Below are positions 27,576-38,152 of a stretch of 64,000 nucleotides of DNA, in pieces (position 1 is the first letter of the stretch; the number at the start of each line of letters is the position of its first letter). This stretch comes from RFSX01 sp965248155. Its GTDB lineage: Bacteria > Bacteroidota > Bacteroidia > Chitinophagales > Saprospiraceae. The translations under genes and the position numbers were made by a program. The stretch is taken from NCBI GenBank assembly GCA_965248155.1, contig CBDFIO010000002.1:1798001-1862000 (forward strand), written 5' to 3'. The notes under the pieces are model-generated. The model searched no databases. It saw nothing but the letters and a program-made list of their open reading frames with translations, and was not told where the DNA came from.

Positions 27576-30500
27576 ATGGGAAAGAATTTCACTCTTTTCA
27601 TTTTATGTTTATTCATCTCAGGAATAGCATTTTCTCAGACCTCTTTACAAGGGAAAATTACTGAGGAAGGGACAGGAGAGGTCGTATTATTTGCGACCAT
27701 TGCTCTATATAAAAATGAAGTTCTGTTAACAGGGACAGAATCTGATTTTGATGGGAATTATTTCTTTTCGGATATAGATCCCGGAACGTATGATATCGAA
27801 GTAAGTTTCCTTGGTTTGCAGACTCAGAGAGTTGCAGGCGTTGTCGCTAAGGCGGGCAAGGTTAATATTGTTGATGTTTTTATGAAAGAAGAAGGAGTCC
27901 TTGTTGACGTCATAGAAATTATTGCCTATGAAGTTCCTCTTGTAGAATTTGATAATACAACACAAGGGAAATCACTTACTTCAGAGAATATCCAAGCACT
28001 TCCAACTAAAAACATTGCTGCTATTGCTGCGACTACAGCTGGTATTTCATTAGATCAGGACGGAAATATCTCAGTAAGAGGATCCAGAACTAATTCCACC
28101 TATTATTATATAGATGGTGTAAGAGTAAGTTCTGCCGGTGCAGCTGGCAATATGGTGCCTCAAGCCCAAATTGATCAGATGCAAGTCATTACAGGAGGTA
28201 TTGAAGCCAAATATGGTGATGTTACAGGTGGAATTATTTCAATTACTACAAAAGGACCTTCTGCAAGATTTACAGGAGGTATTGAAGCTGAAACCAGTGA
28301 ATATTTAGATTCTTATGGTTACAACCTATTAAATGCAAACTTTAGTGGTCCAATAGTTAAGAATAAACAAGACGAATCAATAATTGGATTTAGATTATTT
28401 GGACAATATAGAAATGTAGAAGATAAAAATCCATCTGCATTAGGTGTTTATCGCGCATCAAGTGAGTTGATTGCTCAAATAGAAGAGAATCCAGTGACTT
28501 CATTTAATGGATCTGACTTCCCAACACCTGAATTTATTGAAGGAGATGCCATTCCAAATGTGCTAAAAGCCAGGCCTAATGAAACAGATGAGGATTATAA
28601 CATAAGTGCAAAGATTGATGCACGATTCAGTAAGAACATTGATTTCACGATATCAGGTACAGTGTTTGACAGCAAAGACTTATTTAGTCCGGGCGGAGCT
28701 TGGAATCTATATAACTGGGAAAATAATCCTATTGCTTATAGTGGAGGATACAGAGGACATGTAAGATTGCGTCACAAATTAGGAAACCAAAGCTATGGAG
28801 GAGAAGAAGAAGAGAAGAAAAATTCAATAATCAGAAATGCTTCTTATACGCTTCAATTCGGGTATGAGCGAAACACAAGTAGAAGGGAAGATTTAAATCA
28901 CCAAGGAAATCTTTTCAGTTATGGATACTATGGTCAGCAGGCTAGAGATTGGAATCCAGTTGCTAGTACACTCTCTGATCCTGATAATTGGCATGGAGAA
29001 ATTGTAACTACAAACCCTGGGACTCCTTTTGAATTGAATTGGGCACATCAGGGATATGAAGGAATAGATGGTGAATTTATACGTGATGAAAATACTAATG
29101 AAGTTCTTTCAAAATTCAATTCACGTAATGGATTTTTAGAATCAGAAGTGAACAATGTCTGGAACATGTTTAATAATGTTGGTCAGATATATAATCTTAA
29201 TAGCAAATTCGAACAAGACAGATATACGATTAATGTTACTAGTGGATTTGATTTGTTTCCTGGAGGATCCGATAGCGGAAAGCACAGTATTCAATTTGGA
29301 TTTATGTATGAACAAAGGATAAGCCGCTCGTGGAGAATGAATCCTAGAGCACTTTGGGAACTGATGAGAATTCAAGCTAACAGACATCTTAATGGAGTGG
29401 ACACATCGACAATACTAGGTACATTTATGGACCCTTTCACTCAGATGGAATTCACTCAATATGGGGTTGGTAGTTCTGAAGATGAATTTGCTGACAACTC
29501 TTTTTTCAGTAAAGTAAGAGGTCTTAATGGAATTGACGTCGCAGTTAATGAATATCTCAATACTGATGGCTTGAATCCTGATGACTTGGACCTTAGTTTA
29601 TTCTCAGCTGGAGAATTGAATAACTTTTCTGATATAGGTCTTAATTACTATGGGTATGATTACCTCGGTAATAAGATCAGTAATTCGACAACCTTTGATG
29701 ATTTTTTCTTAAGTAAGGATGCAGAAGGGAGACGTAGCTTTATGGTTGCTCCTTGGCAACCAATATATGGTGCAACATACCTACAAGATAAATTCACCTT
29801 TAAGGATATTATTTTCAGATTAGGTTTAAGAATAGACTATTATGATGCGAATAGTAAGGTATTAAAAGACCCTTACTCGTTTACAGAAATAGAAACTGCA
29901 AGACAATTTTATGCAAATAATGGCGGTGAACAACCTTCAAGTGTTGGCGATGATTATAGGGTATATGTTTCAGGAGAAGGACCAGATCAGGTAATTGGAT
30001 ATAGATTAGGGGAGCAATGGTTCAAACCCGATGGTACAGCAACTGATGGAAATCTCTTATTTGGAGGTGGTCTTGTTTTCCCATCATATGTTGAGAAAGA
30101 TTTTCAAAAGAGAAGCCCTCAATATTTTGAAACAGACGAAGATGGTGTGGAGCAAACATTTGATACAAATCTGGCTTTTAAAGATTATGATGCTCAGTTA
30201 AATTTTATGCCAAGATTGGCCTTTTCATTTCCGATTTCACAGGACGCCGGATTCTTTGCACATTATGACATCTTAGTACAAAGACCGCCATCGAATGTAG
30301 TAAGTACGGCTTTGGATTATTTTTACTTTAATGATGTTTCGAGATTTAGTCCTTCTGGAAATCCAGATCTTAAACCTGAAAAAACGATCGATTATGAAGT
30401 TGGATTTCAACAAAAAATCTCTAATTCATCTGCATTAAAGGTTTCTGCTTATTACAAGGAAATGAGGGATATGATTCAAAGTAGAATATATTCATTTATT

Positions 30501-31256
30501 CCTGATGGTGTTTCTCAGTATGAGACATATGGTAATCTAGATTTTGGAACTGTTAAAGGATTTACGTTCTCTTATGATTTAAGAAGGACTGGAAATTTCC
30601 AACTTAATGCAACTTATACGTTACAGTTTGCTGATGGATCAGGATCTAATGCCAACTCTGGAAGAGGAATAAATCAGAAAGGGAACATCAGAACGCTACT
30701 TCCTCTTTCATTTGATGAGAGACATAGATTAACAGCAGTTGCTGATTATAGATATTCTTCAGGTAAAAAGTACAATGGACCTCGAATTGGGGGTAAAGAT
30801 ATTTTAGCTAATGCAGGCGTAAATATGTTCATTACAGCAGTGTCAGGTCGACCGTACTCTACTTTCGAGTCGGTTATATCACCAGGTGGTGCGTCCGGTA
30901 GAAAGACGATTAATGGAGCAAGATTGCCTTGGACATTCAACGCTGACTTACAGTTTGATAAAAATTTCCAAATTAAGTTCTCTGAGGAGTCCAAGAGATA
31001 TCTTGGAATTAATGTGTACTTAAGAGTTACAAATTTATTTGACATTGACAATGTCGTTGGTGTATATAATGTTTCAGGAGACCCGGATGATGATGGTTAT
31101 TTATTAAGGGAGTTTGGAGAAGGTGCGGTTTCATCCATTGAAGCATCAAGCTTAAATCTTGATAGCTTTTTGGCAGCTTATAATTGGTTCTTAGTTTCTC
31201 CGGGCCATTATACAAGACCAAGACAAATATTTTTGGGAGCGATTGTCAATTTCTAA
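27576..31256 (+). CDS. TonB-dependent outer-membrane receptor with CarboxypepD_reg-like domain
   Basis: A 1226-residue outer-membrane protein. Signal peptide (FTLFILCLFISGIAFSQ), a carboxypeptidase regulatory-like beta domain (about residues 23-110), the plug (VEFDNTTQGKSLTSENIQALPTKN to GDVTGGIISITTKG, about 125-225), then a beta barrel ending in RPRQIFLGAIVNF with a terminal aromatic residue. Such receptors import large or scarce nutrients driven by TonB. No SusD partner is next to it, so it is not a classic polysaccharide utilisation pair. Instead it starts an operon with a giant secreted protein and a PorV-like barrel, which suggests a surface complex. Start ATG 27576. Confidence 0.93.
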   Translation: MGKNFTLFILCLFISGIAFSQTSLQGKITEEGTGEVVLFATIALYKNEVLLTGTESDFDGNYFFSDIDPGTYDIEVSFLGLQTQRVAGVVAKAGKVNIVDVFMKEEGVLVDVIEIIAYEVPLVEFDNTTQGKSLTSENIQALPTKNIAAIAATTAGISLDQDGNISVRGSRTNSTYYYIDGVRVSSAGAAGNMVPQAQIDQMQVITGGIEAKYGDVTGGIISITTKGPSARFTGGIEAETSEYLDSYGYNLLNANFSGPIVKNKQDESIIGFRLFGQYRNVEDKNPSALGVYRASSELIAQIEENPVTSFNGSDFPTPEFIEGDAIPNVLKARPNETDEDYNISAKIDARFSKNIDFTISGTVFDSKDLFSPGGAWNLYNWENNPIAYSGGYRGHVRLRHKLGNQSYGGEEEEKKNSIIRNASYTLQFGYERNTSRREDLNHQGNLFSYGYYGQQARDWNPVASTLSDPDNWHGEIVTTNPGTPFELNWAHQGYEGIDGEFIRDENTNEVLSKFNSRNGFLESEVNNVWNMFNNVGQIYNLNSKFEQDRYTINVTSGFDLFPGGSDSGKHSIQFGFMYEQRISRSWRMNPRALWELMRIQANRHLNGVDTSTILGTFMDPFTQMEFTQYGVGSSEDEFADNSFFSKVRGLNGIDVAVNEYLNTDGLNPDDLDLSLFSAGELNNFSDIGLNYYGYDYLGNKISNSTTFDDFFLSKDAEGRRSFMVAPWQPIYGATYLQDKFTFKDIIFRLGLRIDYYDANSKVLKDPYSFTEIETARQFYANNGGEQPSSVGDDYRVYVSGEGPDQVIGYRLGEQWFKPDGTATDGNLLFGGGLVFPSYVEKDFQKRSPQYFETDEDGVEQTFDTNLAFKDYDAQLNFMPRLAFSFPISQDAGFFAHYDILVQRPPSNVVSTALDYFYFNDVSRFSPSGNPDLKPEKTIDYEVGFQQKISNSSALKVSAYYKEMRDMIQSRIYSFIPDGVSQYETYGNLDFGTVKGFTFSYDLRRTGNFQLNATYTLQFADGSGSNANSGRGINQKGNIRTLLPLSFDERHRLTAVADYRYSSGKKYNGPRIGGKDILANAGVNMFITAVSGRPYSTFESVISPGGASGRKTINGARLPWTFNADLQFDKNFQIKFSEESKRYLGINVYLRVTNLFDIDNVVGVYNVSGDPDDDGYLLREFGEGAVSSIEASSLNLDSFLAAYNWFLVSPGHYTRPRQIFLGAIVNF

Positions 31257-31297
31257 TTATTGAAATCATTTATTAATCCAAATTGAAATAATTAATT

Positions 31298-34200
31298 ATG
31301 ATAAAAACTAAAAACATTGCATTATCTGTCATCTTTTCATTGATGATATTGCCATTATTTTCACATATAAATCCTGATAGAAAAAGAGGTGCTGTAGAAG
31401 TAGATGAAAATACAGTTATCAACTTTAGGGAAGATTGTACGGCAGCGACGGCACAGATTGATATGAACATAAATAATGTTCGTGCCAGATTATTAACTGG
31501 AGGAGATGTATGGTGGGATCTTCAGGATGGAAAATATGTAGTTCCTGCACCACCTGTTGGTTCTGGAATTCCAGAAGTATCCTCAATTTTTGCGGGTGCG
31601 GTTTGGTTGGGCGGATTAGATCCTTCGGGAAACCTGAAAGTTGGAGCCACAGATTATAGAACTGGAGGTCAAACAGACTTTTATCCAGGACCTTTAAATC
31701 CTGAAACAGGATTGACAGATCTTCCAATCTGCCAGAACTGGGATCAATTTTTTGAAGTTTTGGGTGGAGAAGCTGAAAAAGCTATTCGTGATTGGGAAGC
31801 CGCTGTATTTGAAGGAGTGGAATATGATGCTGATTCGATACCAGCAGGAGTTAAATATTGGCCGGGGCAAGGGAATCCATATTTCAGTGAAGAATATGGT
31901 TTCGACCTTCCAAATACAGGACAAGGGCTCGGATCATTCTGGGATGAAGACCTTGATGGAGAATACGATCCAGTGTTTGGTGATTTTCCGATTATAGATA
32001 TTAGAGGATGTGAACCACTTAACAGAAAGCTGGCCAAAGAACTTGTACCAAACCAGATGATATTCTGGATTTACAACGATGCTGGTGGGCCCCACTCTCT
32101 AACAAGAGGAACAGAAATTCAAATGGAAGTCCAGGTTCAAGCTTTTGCATATGCTACCAATGATGAGATCAATGAGATGACTTTCCAAAGATATAAATTG
32201 ATCAACAGGGCTGAGACAGATATCAGGAATACATATTTCGCGATGTGGGTTGACCCTGATCTTGGATGCCATCTTGATGATTATTCAGGATGCGATATCG
32301 AAAGAAGCTTAGCCTACACGTATAATGAAGATGGTTTAGATGGGAATAATGGATGTAATTGTGATAATGGTGTTAATACCTACTGTGATGAAATTCCAAT
32401 TATTGGTACAGATTACTTTAGAGGACCTTTAGGACCAAAGAATATAATTATAATTGGAGGAGATACGATTTTAGAAAATCCACCAATAGGTTCAATTGAT
32501 TTTGATACTATTGTTGAATTAGGGATGTCTTCATTTATTTATTATAATGGGATTTCTGATAATTCAACCCCTGCAGAAACTCAGGATCCGAATATTGCAA
32601 GCGAATTTTATAATTACCTCCAGGGAAGATGGACTGATGGAACTGCTCTTACAATAGGTGGAAGTGGATGGAATCCTGGAAGTACTGATACAACAAGATA
32701 CGCCTTCTTTGATGCTCCAAACGATCCTAACGGCTGGTCTATGGTTACCCAGGATTTGCCATTTGGAGACAGAAGAACATTACAGGCTTCAGGTCCATTC
32801 TTATTGAAGCCGGGTGCAGTAAATGAATTGATTATTGGGGCGGTTTGGGTTCCAAATGTTATGCATCCTGCACCGGACATTGCTAAGTTGCAAGCTGCTG
32901 ATGATATAGCACAAAATTTATTTGATGCATGTTTTAATATTATAGACGGTCCTGATGCACCGGATATGGATATCATTGAATTGGATAGAGAATTAATACT
33001 TGTTCTTACTAATGATACGATCCTTTCAAACAATGCCTTTGAAGCTTATCAGGAATTAGATATCCTTTCTTCAGATGATATTCCTGAAGAAGATAGAACT
33101 TACTTCTTTGAAGGATACAAAATATATCAATTGCAAAATGCAGGTGTTGCTCCTAACGAATTGTCAGACGTCGAAAAAGCAAGATTGGTTGCTCAAGTAG
33201 ATGTAAAAAATGGAGTTGCTGATATTTATAACTGGACAAGTCTTGCTGATCCTAATCCTGCGTCAGGAACACCAATTTGGTCATTTGAAAGAATGGTCAA
33301 TGGATCAGATGGCGGAATTGACCGTACATTCAGAATTCTAACTGATCAATTCGCAGAAGGAACGGATAACAACTTGGTTAATCATAATCTCTATCATTAT
33401 ATGGTTGTGGCTTACGCCTTTAATAATTACGCAACTTTTGAACCAGGCAATCCTTCGCTAACACAACAAAGACCTTATCTGGAAGGCCGGGGTAATATTA
33501 AAACTTATACGGCGATTCCACGAAAAATAATATATAATGGATTGAATGCAGCATATGGCGATGGAGCCGATATTACCAGAATTTCTGGAGTAGGAGTAGG
33601 GGGCAACCTCTTGGATATGACTGATGAAATGTACGATAAGATTTTGGATGGTTCCTTCGATGGACGTATTGATTATAAAGGTAGAGGAGGACCAATTAAT
33701 ATCAAGATCTATAATCCTCTTGAAGTAATCGATGGTAAATTCCAATTAGAGTTGGTTGGTGTTCATAATGATGGTCCTGATTGTTCACTTGAAAGTGGAG
33801 TAGAATGGGTATTGACGGATGTGAATACAGGATTTGAAGTTGCCTCTGAGCAATCAATTGATGCACTTAATGAACAGTTGATACCAGAATATGGCTTTTC
33901 AATTTCGATAGGTCAAACCTTTGATGCAGGAACGACACAAGAAGAAAACAATGGTGCTTTGGCTGCTTTTCTGGAGTATTCTGATCCTGAAGGAGAACAA
34001 TGGTATGGTGCAATGAGAGACAATGCCACAGGAATGGGTATTGGATTTAATGGTGGAGTTTTCAATTTCTTGAAAACAGGATCAAATGAAGTTGATGAAA
34101 ATCTAGATCCGAATTCAAGTTACAGCAATCTGGGAGATGGATTCTTTTATCCATTTATTCTAGCATCTGCTCAACCAGCAGCTGCAGCAGATATATTCCC

Positions 34201-35401
34201 ATATTATGTAACGCCAGCTTGGAAATCTTCTAATAGCCATGAATTTTTAAGAGATGGTGGAAAGAATGGTGTTTTCAATCTGAATAATGTTGATATCATT
34301 TTTACTTCTGACAAGGAAAAATGGTCAGAATGTATTGTTGTTGAAACTGCTAATGAGGATTACTTATCATTCAGGCAGACAATTGGAGCAGCGGATATGT
34401 TTGACTTAAGACAATCACCTTCAATTGACAAGAACGGAGCAGATCGAGCCGATGGCACAGTTGGTTTAAGTTATTTTCCTGGATACGCTGTTGACGTTGA
34501 GACTGGAAAAAGATTAAATATATTCTTTGGAGAAAACTCAGTATTCAATACGACTTTATCAGGCAGACTTCCTGGTATTCCTGATATAGGCGAAGACATG
34601 ATGTACAATCCAAGTGACCAACTCTTCAGAGTTGAAGGTAACTTTGTGGTTCCTGGTTCTCCTCCTGAAGAATTTGTTGTTGGAGGTAATCATTTCATCT
34701 ATGTAACCAGACAAGAATATGATGGCTGTGAGGGAATGTATAATAAGCTAAATGAAGCTTTTAATATTTTCGGGAAAATTGATGTTGGTAAGGCGATTAC
34801 TTGGTCTTCAATATCTCTTTTACCTACAGGGCAATCGATGTTGCCTTATGACCAAGGTTCGGTACCTAATGATTTGAAAATCAAATTAAGAGTAGAAAAT
34901 CCTTATAATCTTGAAACTTCATTCAATATTCAGGCACCTAACGCTTGTAATGTTGTAGGAGAATTTCCGGTATACGAATTTGAAATTACCGGTAAGCAGC
35001 TTACAGATTTGGAACAAGATGAATATGAAGGGGCTTTAGCAGAAGTCAATGTAGTACCGAATCCTTATTATGCTTATTCATCTTATGAGACTTCACAGTT
35101 TTCAAAAACTGTGAAAATCACAAATCTGCCAGCACGAGCAGTTGTAACAATCTATTCTTTGGATGGTAAGTTTATTAAGCAATTTGTCCGGGATGAAAGA
35201 GTCTTTCAAACTGTAGGGGCTAATAGAGGAGTGAATAACAGACAGATATTACCTGATATTGAATGGGATGTGGAGAATAGCGCCGGAATACCGATCGCAA
35301 GTGGTGTATATCTGATTCATGTTGCTGCTCCGGATTTGGGAGAAGAAAGAACTTTAAAATGGTTTGGAATAAACAGAAAATTTGATCCTTCTGCATTATA
35401 A
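31298..35401 (+). CDS. very large exported protein with a T9SS-like C-terminal domain
   Basis: A 1367-residue protein with a hydrophobic signal (IALSVIFSLMILPLFSHI). The N-terminal region contains SSIFAGAVWLGGLDPSGNLKVGATDY, a pattern I know from other large Bacteroidota surface proteins. The middle is acidic and rich in Asp, Asn and Gly with several cysteines (GCNCDNGVNTYCDE) but shows no enzyme motif. The end (VNVVPNPYYAYSSYE to SGVYLIHVAAPDLGEERTLKW) looks like a type A type IX sorting domain, though extended by GINRKFDPSAL. It lies 41 bases after the TonB receptor and 25 bases before the PorV-like gene, probably in the same operon. Function unknown; secretion by T9SS and surface attachment are inferred. 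Confidence 0.8.
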   Translation: MIKTKNIALSVIFSLMILPLFSHINPDRKRGAVEVDENTVINFREDCTAATAQIDMNINNVRARLLTGGDVWWDLQDGKYVVPAPPVGSGIPEVSSIFAGAVWLGGLDPSGNLKVGATDYRTGGQTDFYPGPLNPETGLTDLPICQNWDQFFEVLGGEAEKAIRDWEAAVFEGVEYDADSIPAGVKYWPGQGNPYFSEEYGFDLPNTGQGLGSFWDEDLDGEYDPVFGDFPIIDIRGCEPLNRKLAKELVPNQMIFWIYNDAGGPHSLTRGTEIQMEVQVQAFAYATNDEINEMTFQRYKLINRAETDIRNTYFAMWVDPDLGCHLDDYSGCDIERSLAYTYNEDGLDGNNGCNCDNGVNTYCDEIPIIGTDYFRGPLGPKNIIIIGGDTILENPPIGSIDFDTIVELGMSSFIYYNGISDNSTPAETQDPNIASEFYNYLQGRWTDGTALTIGGSGWNPGSTDTTRYAFFDAPNDPNGWSMVTQDLPFGDRRTLQASGPFLLKPGAVNELIIGAVWVPNVMHPAPDIAKLQAADDIAQNLFDACFNIIDGPDAPDMDIIELDRELILVLTNDTILSNNAFEAYQELDILSSDDIPEEDRTYFFEGYKIYQLQNAGVAPNELSDVEKARLVAQVDVKNGVADIYNWTSLADPNPASGTPIWSFERMVNGSDGGIDRTFRILTDQFAEGTDNNLVNHNLYHYMVVAYAFNNYATFEPGNPSLTQQRPYLEGRGNIKTYTAIPRKIIYNGLNAAYGDGADITRISGVGVGGNLLDMTDEMYDKILDGSFDGRIDYKGRGGPINIKIYNPLEVIDGKFQLELVGVHNDGPDCSLESGVEWVLTDVNTGFEVASEQSIDALNEQLIPEYGFSISIGQTFDAGTTQEENNGALAAFLEYSDPEGEQWYGAMRDNATGMGIGFNGGVFNFLKTGSNEVDENLDPNSSYSNLGDGFFYPFILASAQPAAAADIFPYYVTPAWKSSNSHEFLRDGGKNGVFNLNNVDIIFTSDKEKWSECIVVETANEDYLSFRQTIGAADMFDLRQSPSIDKNGADRADGTVGLSYFPGYAVDVETGKRLNIFFGENSVFNTTLSGRLPGIPDIGEDMMYNPSDQLFRVEGNFVVPGSPPEEFVVGGNHFIYVTRQEYDGCEGMYNKLNEAFNIFGKIDVGKAITWSSISLLPTGQSMLPYDQGSVPNDLKIKLRVENPYNLETSFNIQAPNACNVVGEFPVYEFEITGKQLTDLEQDEYEGALAEVNVVPNPYYAYSSYETSQFSKTVKITNLPARAVVTIYSLDGKFIKQFVRDERVFQTVGANRGVNNRQILPDIEWDVENSAGIPIASGVYLIHVAAPDLGEERTLKWFGINRKFDPSAL

Positions 35402-35426
35402 CTAAAACGATTGATCAATTTAATAA

Positions 35427-36488
35427 ATGCGAACAATGAAGATCTATAATAAAATAGCAATATGCACATTCAGTCTGATCATGGCATCCGGCTTGTTGTT
35501 TGGAGGAAATCCTGACAGACAAGGGGAGTCTGGGGCTGCTGAATTATTATTGAACCCATGGGCGCGAAGCGCGGGGTTGCATACTATGAATACTTCATCT
35601 GTAACCGGATTGGAAGCCATGCGACTCAATATAGCTGGATTAAGCAGAATTGATGGACAGGAATTGGTAATAGCGAATACGAGGTTATATGAAGGGTCAA
35701 CTCTTAAATTAAATGCGTTGGGTTATGCCCAAAGAGTAGGTAAAAGCTCAGCTTTTGGAATTAGCATTATGTCGGTTGACTTTGGAGATATCGTTAGAAC
35801 TACGACTCAAAATCCTGAGGGAGATGGAGGTGTGTTTTCACCCTCATTTTTTAATCTCGGAATAGGGTATTCCTATACCTATGCCAATAGAATTTCAGTT
35901 GGATTTTTGTTTAGAGGAGTCTCAGAATCTTTGCCAAATGTTAGTGCGTTTGGATTTGCAATCGATGCAGGTGTACAATATGTTACAGGGGAAAAAGATA
36001 ATTTTAAATTAGGTATATCACTAAGAAATATTGGTTCTCCAATGAGATTTGGAGGTGAAGGCTTATCATTTCAAGGAGACAATCCTGAAGGAACTGCTCA
36101 ATTTCTTTTGACTTTTGATCAGCGTTCAGAAAAATTTGAATTGCCATCTGTACTTAATATTGGAATAAGTTATGACTTCTATTTTTCTGAGAAAATGATG
36201 CTTCGAACGATGGGGAATTTTACTTCAAATGCATTTTCAAGAGATCAGATTGGTGGTGGAGTAGAGTTTATCTTTAATGATATGTTTACCTTAAGAGGTG
36301 GCTACAAATCTGATTTTGGAACAGCAGGGTCTGTTAAGGACAATGTTTATTCTGGAGCGAGCGCTGGTGCGTCTGTCTTATTACCATTTTCTACAGGAGG
36401 GAAAAGCAAAATTGGTGTGGATTATGCTTATAGAGCGACAAATCCATTCAGAGGATCCCATAATTTTTCGATCAGATTGCTTTTCTAA
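35427..36488 (+). CDS. PorV/PorQ-family outer-membrane barrel
   Basis: A 353-residue outer-membrane protein: signal peptide (ICTFSLIMASGLLFGG), then NPWARSAGLHTMNTSSVTGLEAMRLNIAGLSRI, the sort of opening seen in PorV/PorQ proteins, and a beta-barrel of alternating hydrophobic residues ending with NFSIRLLF and a terminal Phe. PorV proteins shuttle T9SS cargo to the surface-attachment machinery. This one sits directly after a large T9SS-like cargo and may be its private partner. ATG 35427 or 35436 could start it. A hairpin terminator follows at 36531. Confidence 0.82.
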   Translation: MRTMKIYNKIAICTFSLIMASGLLFGGNPDRQGESGAAELLLNPWARSAGLHTMNTSSVTGLEAMRLNIAGLSRIDGQELVIANTRLYEGSTLKLNALGYAQRVGKSSAFGISIMSVDFGDIVRTTTQNPEGDGGVFSPSFFNLGIGYSYTYANRISVGFLFRGVSESLPNVSAFGFAIDAGVQYVTGEKDNFKLGISLRNIGSPMRFGGEGLSFQGDNPEGTAQFLLTFDQRSEKFELPSVLNIGISYDFYFSEKMMLRTMGNFTSNAFSRDQIGGGVEFIFNDMFTLRGGYKSDFGTAGSVKDNVYSGASAGASVLLPFSTGGKSKIGVDYAYRATNPFRGSHNFSIRLLF

Positions 36489-36530
36489 GGAACTATTTTT
36501 AGAATTTATTAATTTTATTCAAAGATATAG

Positions 36531-36561
36531 GACGTTTCTGTCTATTGACAGAGACGTTTTT
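36531..36561 (+). terminator. intrinsic terminator of the TonB/secreted/PorV operon
   Basis: A 12-bp stem with two G-U pairs (GACGTTTCTGTC at 36531-36542 and GACAGAGACGTT at 36547-36558), a TATT loop and a T-rich run straight after. It lies 42 bases after the PorV-like stop and just before greA. Confidence 0.8.
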
Positions 36562-36592
36562 ATTTAGTATAGTTGTTAACAAAACTTGGATT

Positions 36593-37069
36593 ATGTCAGG
36601 ATATTCATATATGACACAAGAAGGCTTCGACAGATTAAGAGCTGAAATTGACAATCTTAAAACAAATGGGAGATCAGAAGCAGCAAAAGCAATAGCTGAA
36701 GCTAGAGAGAAAGGAGATTTATCAGAGAACGCTGAATATGATGCTGCAAAAGATGCTCAGGGTTTGCTCGAAGCTAAAATTAATGAGCTTGAAAAAGCCA
36801 TGGCTAATGCCAGAATAATCGATGAAAGTCAATTGGATAGTTCACAAGTCACAATACTTTCAAACGTTAAATTGAAAAACCTAAAAATGGGAAGAGAATT
36901 GACGTATAAATTGGTTTCTGAAACAGAAGCGAATTTGAAAGAGAAAAAGATTTCTGTCAATTCACCTATAGGACAAGGGTTATTAGGCAAGAAAGTCGGT
37001 GATAAAGCTCAAATAGAAACTCCGGGAGGAATTATCGAATTTGAAATATTAGATATCTCTTTGTCATAA
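36593..37069 (+). CDS. greA: transcription elongation factor GreA
   Basis: A 158-residue GreA that stimulates RNA cleavage by stalled RNA polymerase. The N-terminal coiled coil begins YSYMTQEGFDRLRAEIDNL, carries AREKGDLSENAEYDAAKDAQ with the acidic tip residues, and the C-terminal globular domain shows ISVNSPIGQGLLGKKVGDKAQIETPGG. Length is standard. ATG 36593 (MSGYSYMTQ) is preferred to a start 48 bases upstream that overlaps the terminator. It is coupled to the next gene (TAATG). Confidence 0.97.
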   Translation: MSGYSYMTQEGFDRLRAEIDNLKTNGRSEAAKAIAEAREKGDLSENAEYDAAKDAQGLLEAKINELEKAMANARIIDESQLDSSQVTILSNVKLKNLKMGRELTYKLVSETEANLKEKKISVNSPIGQGLLGKKVGDKAQIETPGGIIEFEILDISLS

Positions 37070-37461
37070 TGTCCAGCATTTTCGCAAGAATAGTAAGAGG
37101 GGATATACCTTGTTATAAAATAGCTGAAAGCGAGGACTTTCTCGCATTTCTTGATATCAACCCCTTGGTAAAAGGACATACTCTTGTCGTTCCAAAAGTA
37201 GAGGTGGATTATATATTTGATTTAAGTGAGGAACAATTATCCGGCTTGCATCTCTTTAGTAAAAAGGTTGCCAAAGGAATGAAAAAAGTACTTCCTTGTG
37301 AACGAATTGGAGTAACTGTAATTGGTCTTGAAGTGCCACATGCTCATATTCACCTAATTCCAATTTTTGGAATTCATGACATGGATTTCAGCAAAGCGAA
37401 ATTGCATTTTACAGAGGAAGAATTTATTCTTATTGCAGATAAGATAAAAGCGGCTATTTAA
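37069..37461 (+). CDS. HIT family nucleotide-binding protein
   Basis: A 130-residue histidine triad protein. FARIVRGDIPCYKIAE and LAFLDINPLVKGHTLVVPK are characteristic of the Hint group, and HAHIHLIPI contains the catalytic triad. It hydrolyses AMP-type conjugates. The start overlaps the greA stop by one base, so the two genes form an operon. Its last 8 bases overlap the end of the convergent ruvC gene. Confidence 0.94.
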   Translation: MSSIFARIVRGDIPCYKIAESEDFLAFLDINPLVKGHTLVVPKVEVDYIFDLSEEQLSGLHLFSKKVAKGMKKVLPCERIGVTVIGLEVPHAHIHLIPIFGIHDMDFSKAKLHFTEEEFILIADKIKAAI

Positions 37462-38008
37462 TCCGGTCTGGATTTTCTTTAATAAATTTTTTCCAGTTTT
37501 TTGATTTTGAGCTGACAATGCCGCCATTGCTTATTTGATGATGGTGGCACACCGCTACTGCTAAAGCATCTGTAGCATCCAAGTAATGTTCATTGATCGT
37601 GAAACTTAACATATTGTTGAGCATTGAAGCAACTTGTTCTTTTGAAGCGTTACCATTTCCTGTAATTGATTGTTTGATCTTTTTGGGTGAATATTCAATT
37701 ATGTCAAGACCCATTGTTATTGCAGCAGCCATTGCTACACCTTGAGCTCTACCCAATTTAAGCATAGATTGAACATTCTTTCCAAAAAATGGAGCTTCAA
37801 TGGCCATTTGGTTAGGAAGATAGGTTTCTATGATTTCTTGAAGCTGTAGATATATTTCCTTTAGTTTCGTTTGGTGGTCTTTTAGCTTATTCAATTTAAT
37901 AACCCCTAAATCTTGAACACTAAGCTTTTTGTTTTGAATTTCCAAAATGGCGAATCCCAATATATTGGTTCCGGGGTCAATACCTATGATTTTTGTGTTC
38001 TGCGCCAT
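37454..38008 (-). CDS. ruvC: crossover junction endodeoxyribonuclease RuvC
   Basis: A 184-residue Holliday-junction resolvase. Catalytic acids are visible: Asp in IIGIDPGT (about residue 9), Glu in AIEAPFFGKNVQS and two Asp in YLDATDALAVA. Length and motifs are normal. The start MAQNTKIIGIDPG at 38008 is preferred to an upstream start that would add 11 non-conserved residues. Neighbouring ruvA/ruvB are not in the window. Confidence 0.96.
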   Translation of the reverse strand: MAQNTKIIGIDPGTNILGFAILEIQNKKLSVQDLGVIKLNKLKDHQTKLKEIYLQLQEIIETYLPNQMAIEAPFFGKNVQSMLKLGRAQGVAMAAAITMGLDIIEYSPKKIKQSITGNGNASKEQVASMLNNMLSFTINEHYLDATDALAVAVCHHHQISNGGIVSSKSKNWKKFIKENPDRIK

Positions 38009-38152
38009 TGGCTGAAAATATTTCGAGCACAAATTATACATAATTATAATATGAATCCAAATTATGATCTATCCTCACCGATATTCAAAAAATATTAATA
38101 GTGCCTATACCGTTTCACTATTTCAAATCACATTGAATCCTTTAATAAGCTC

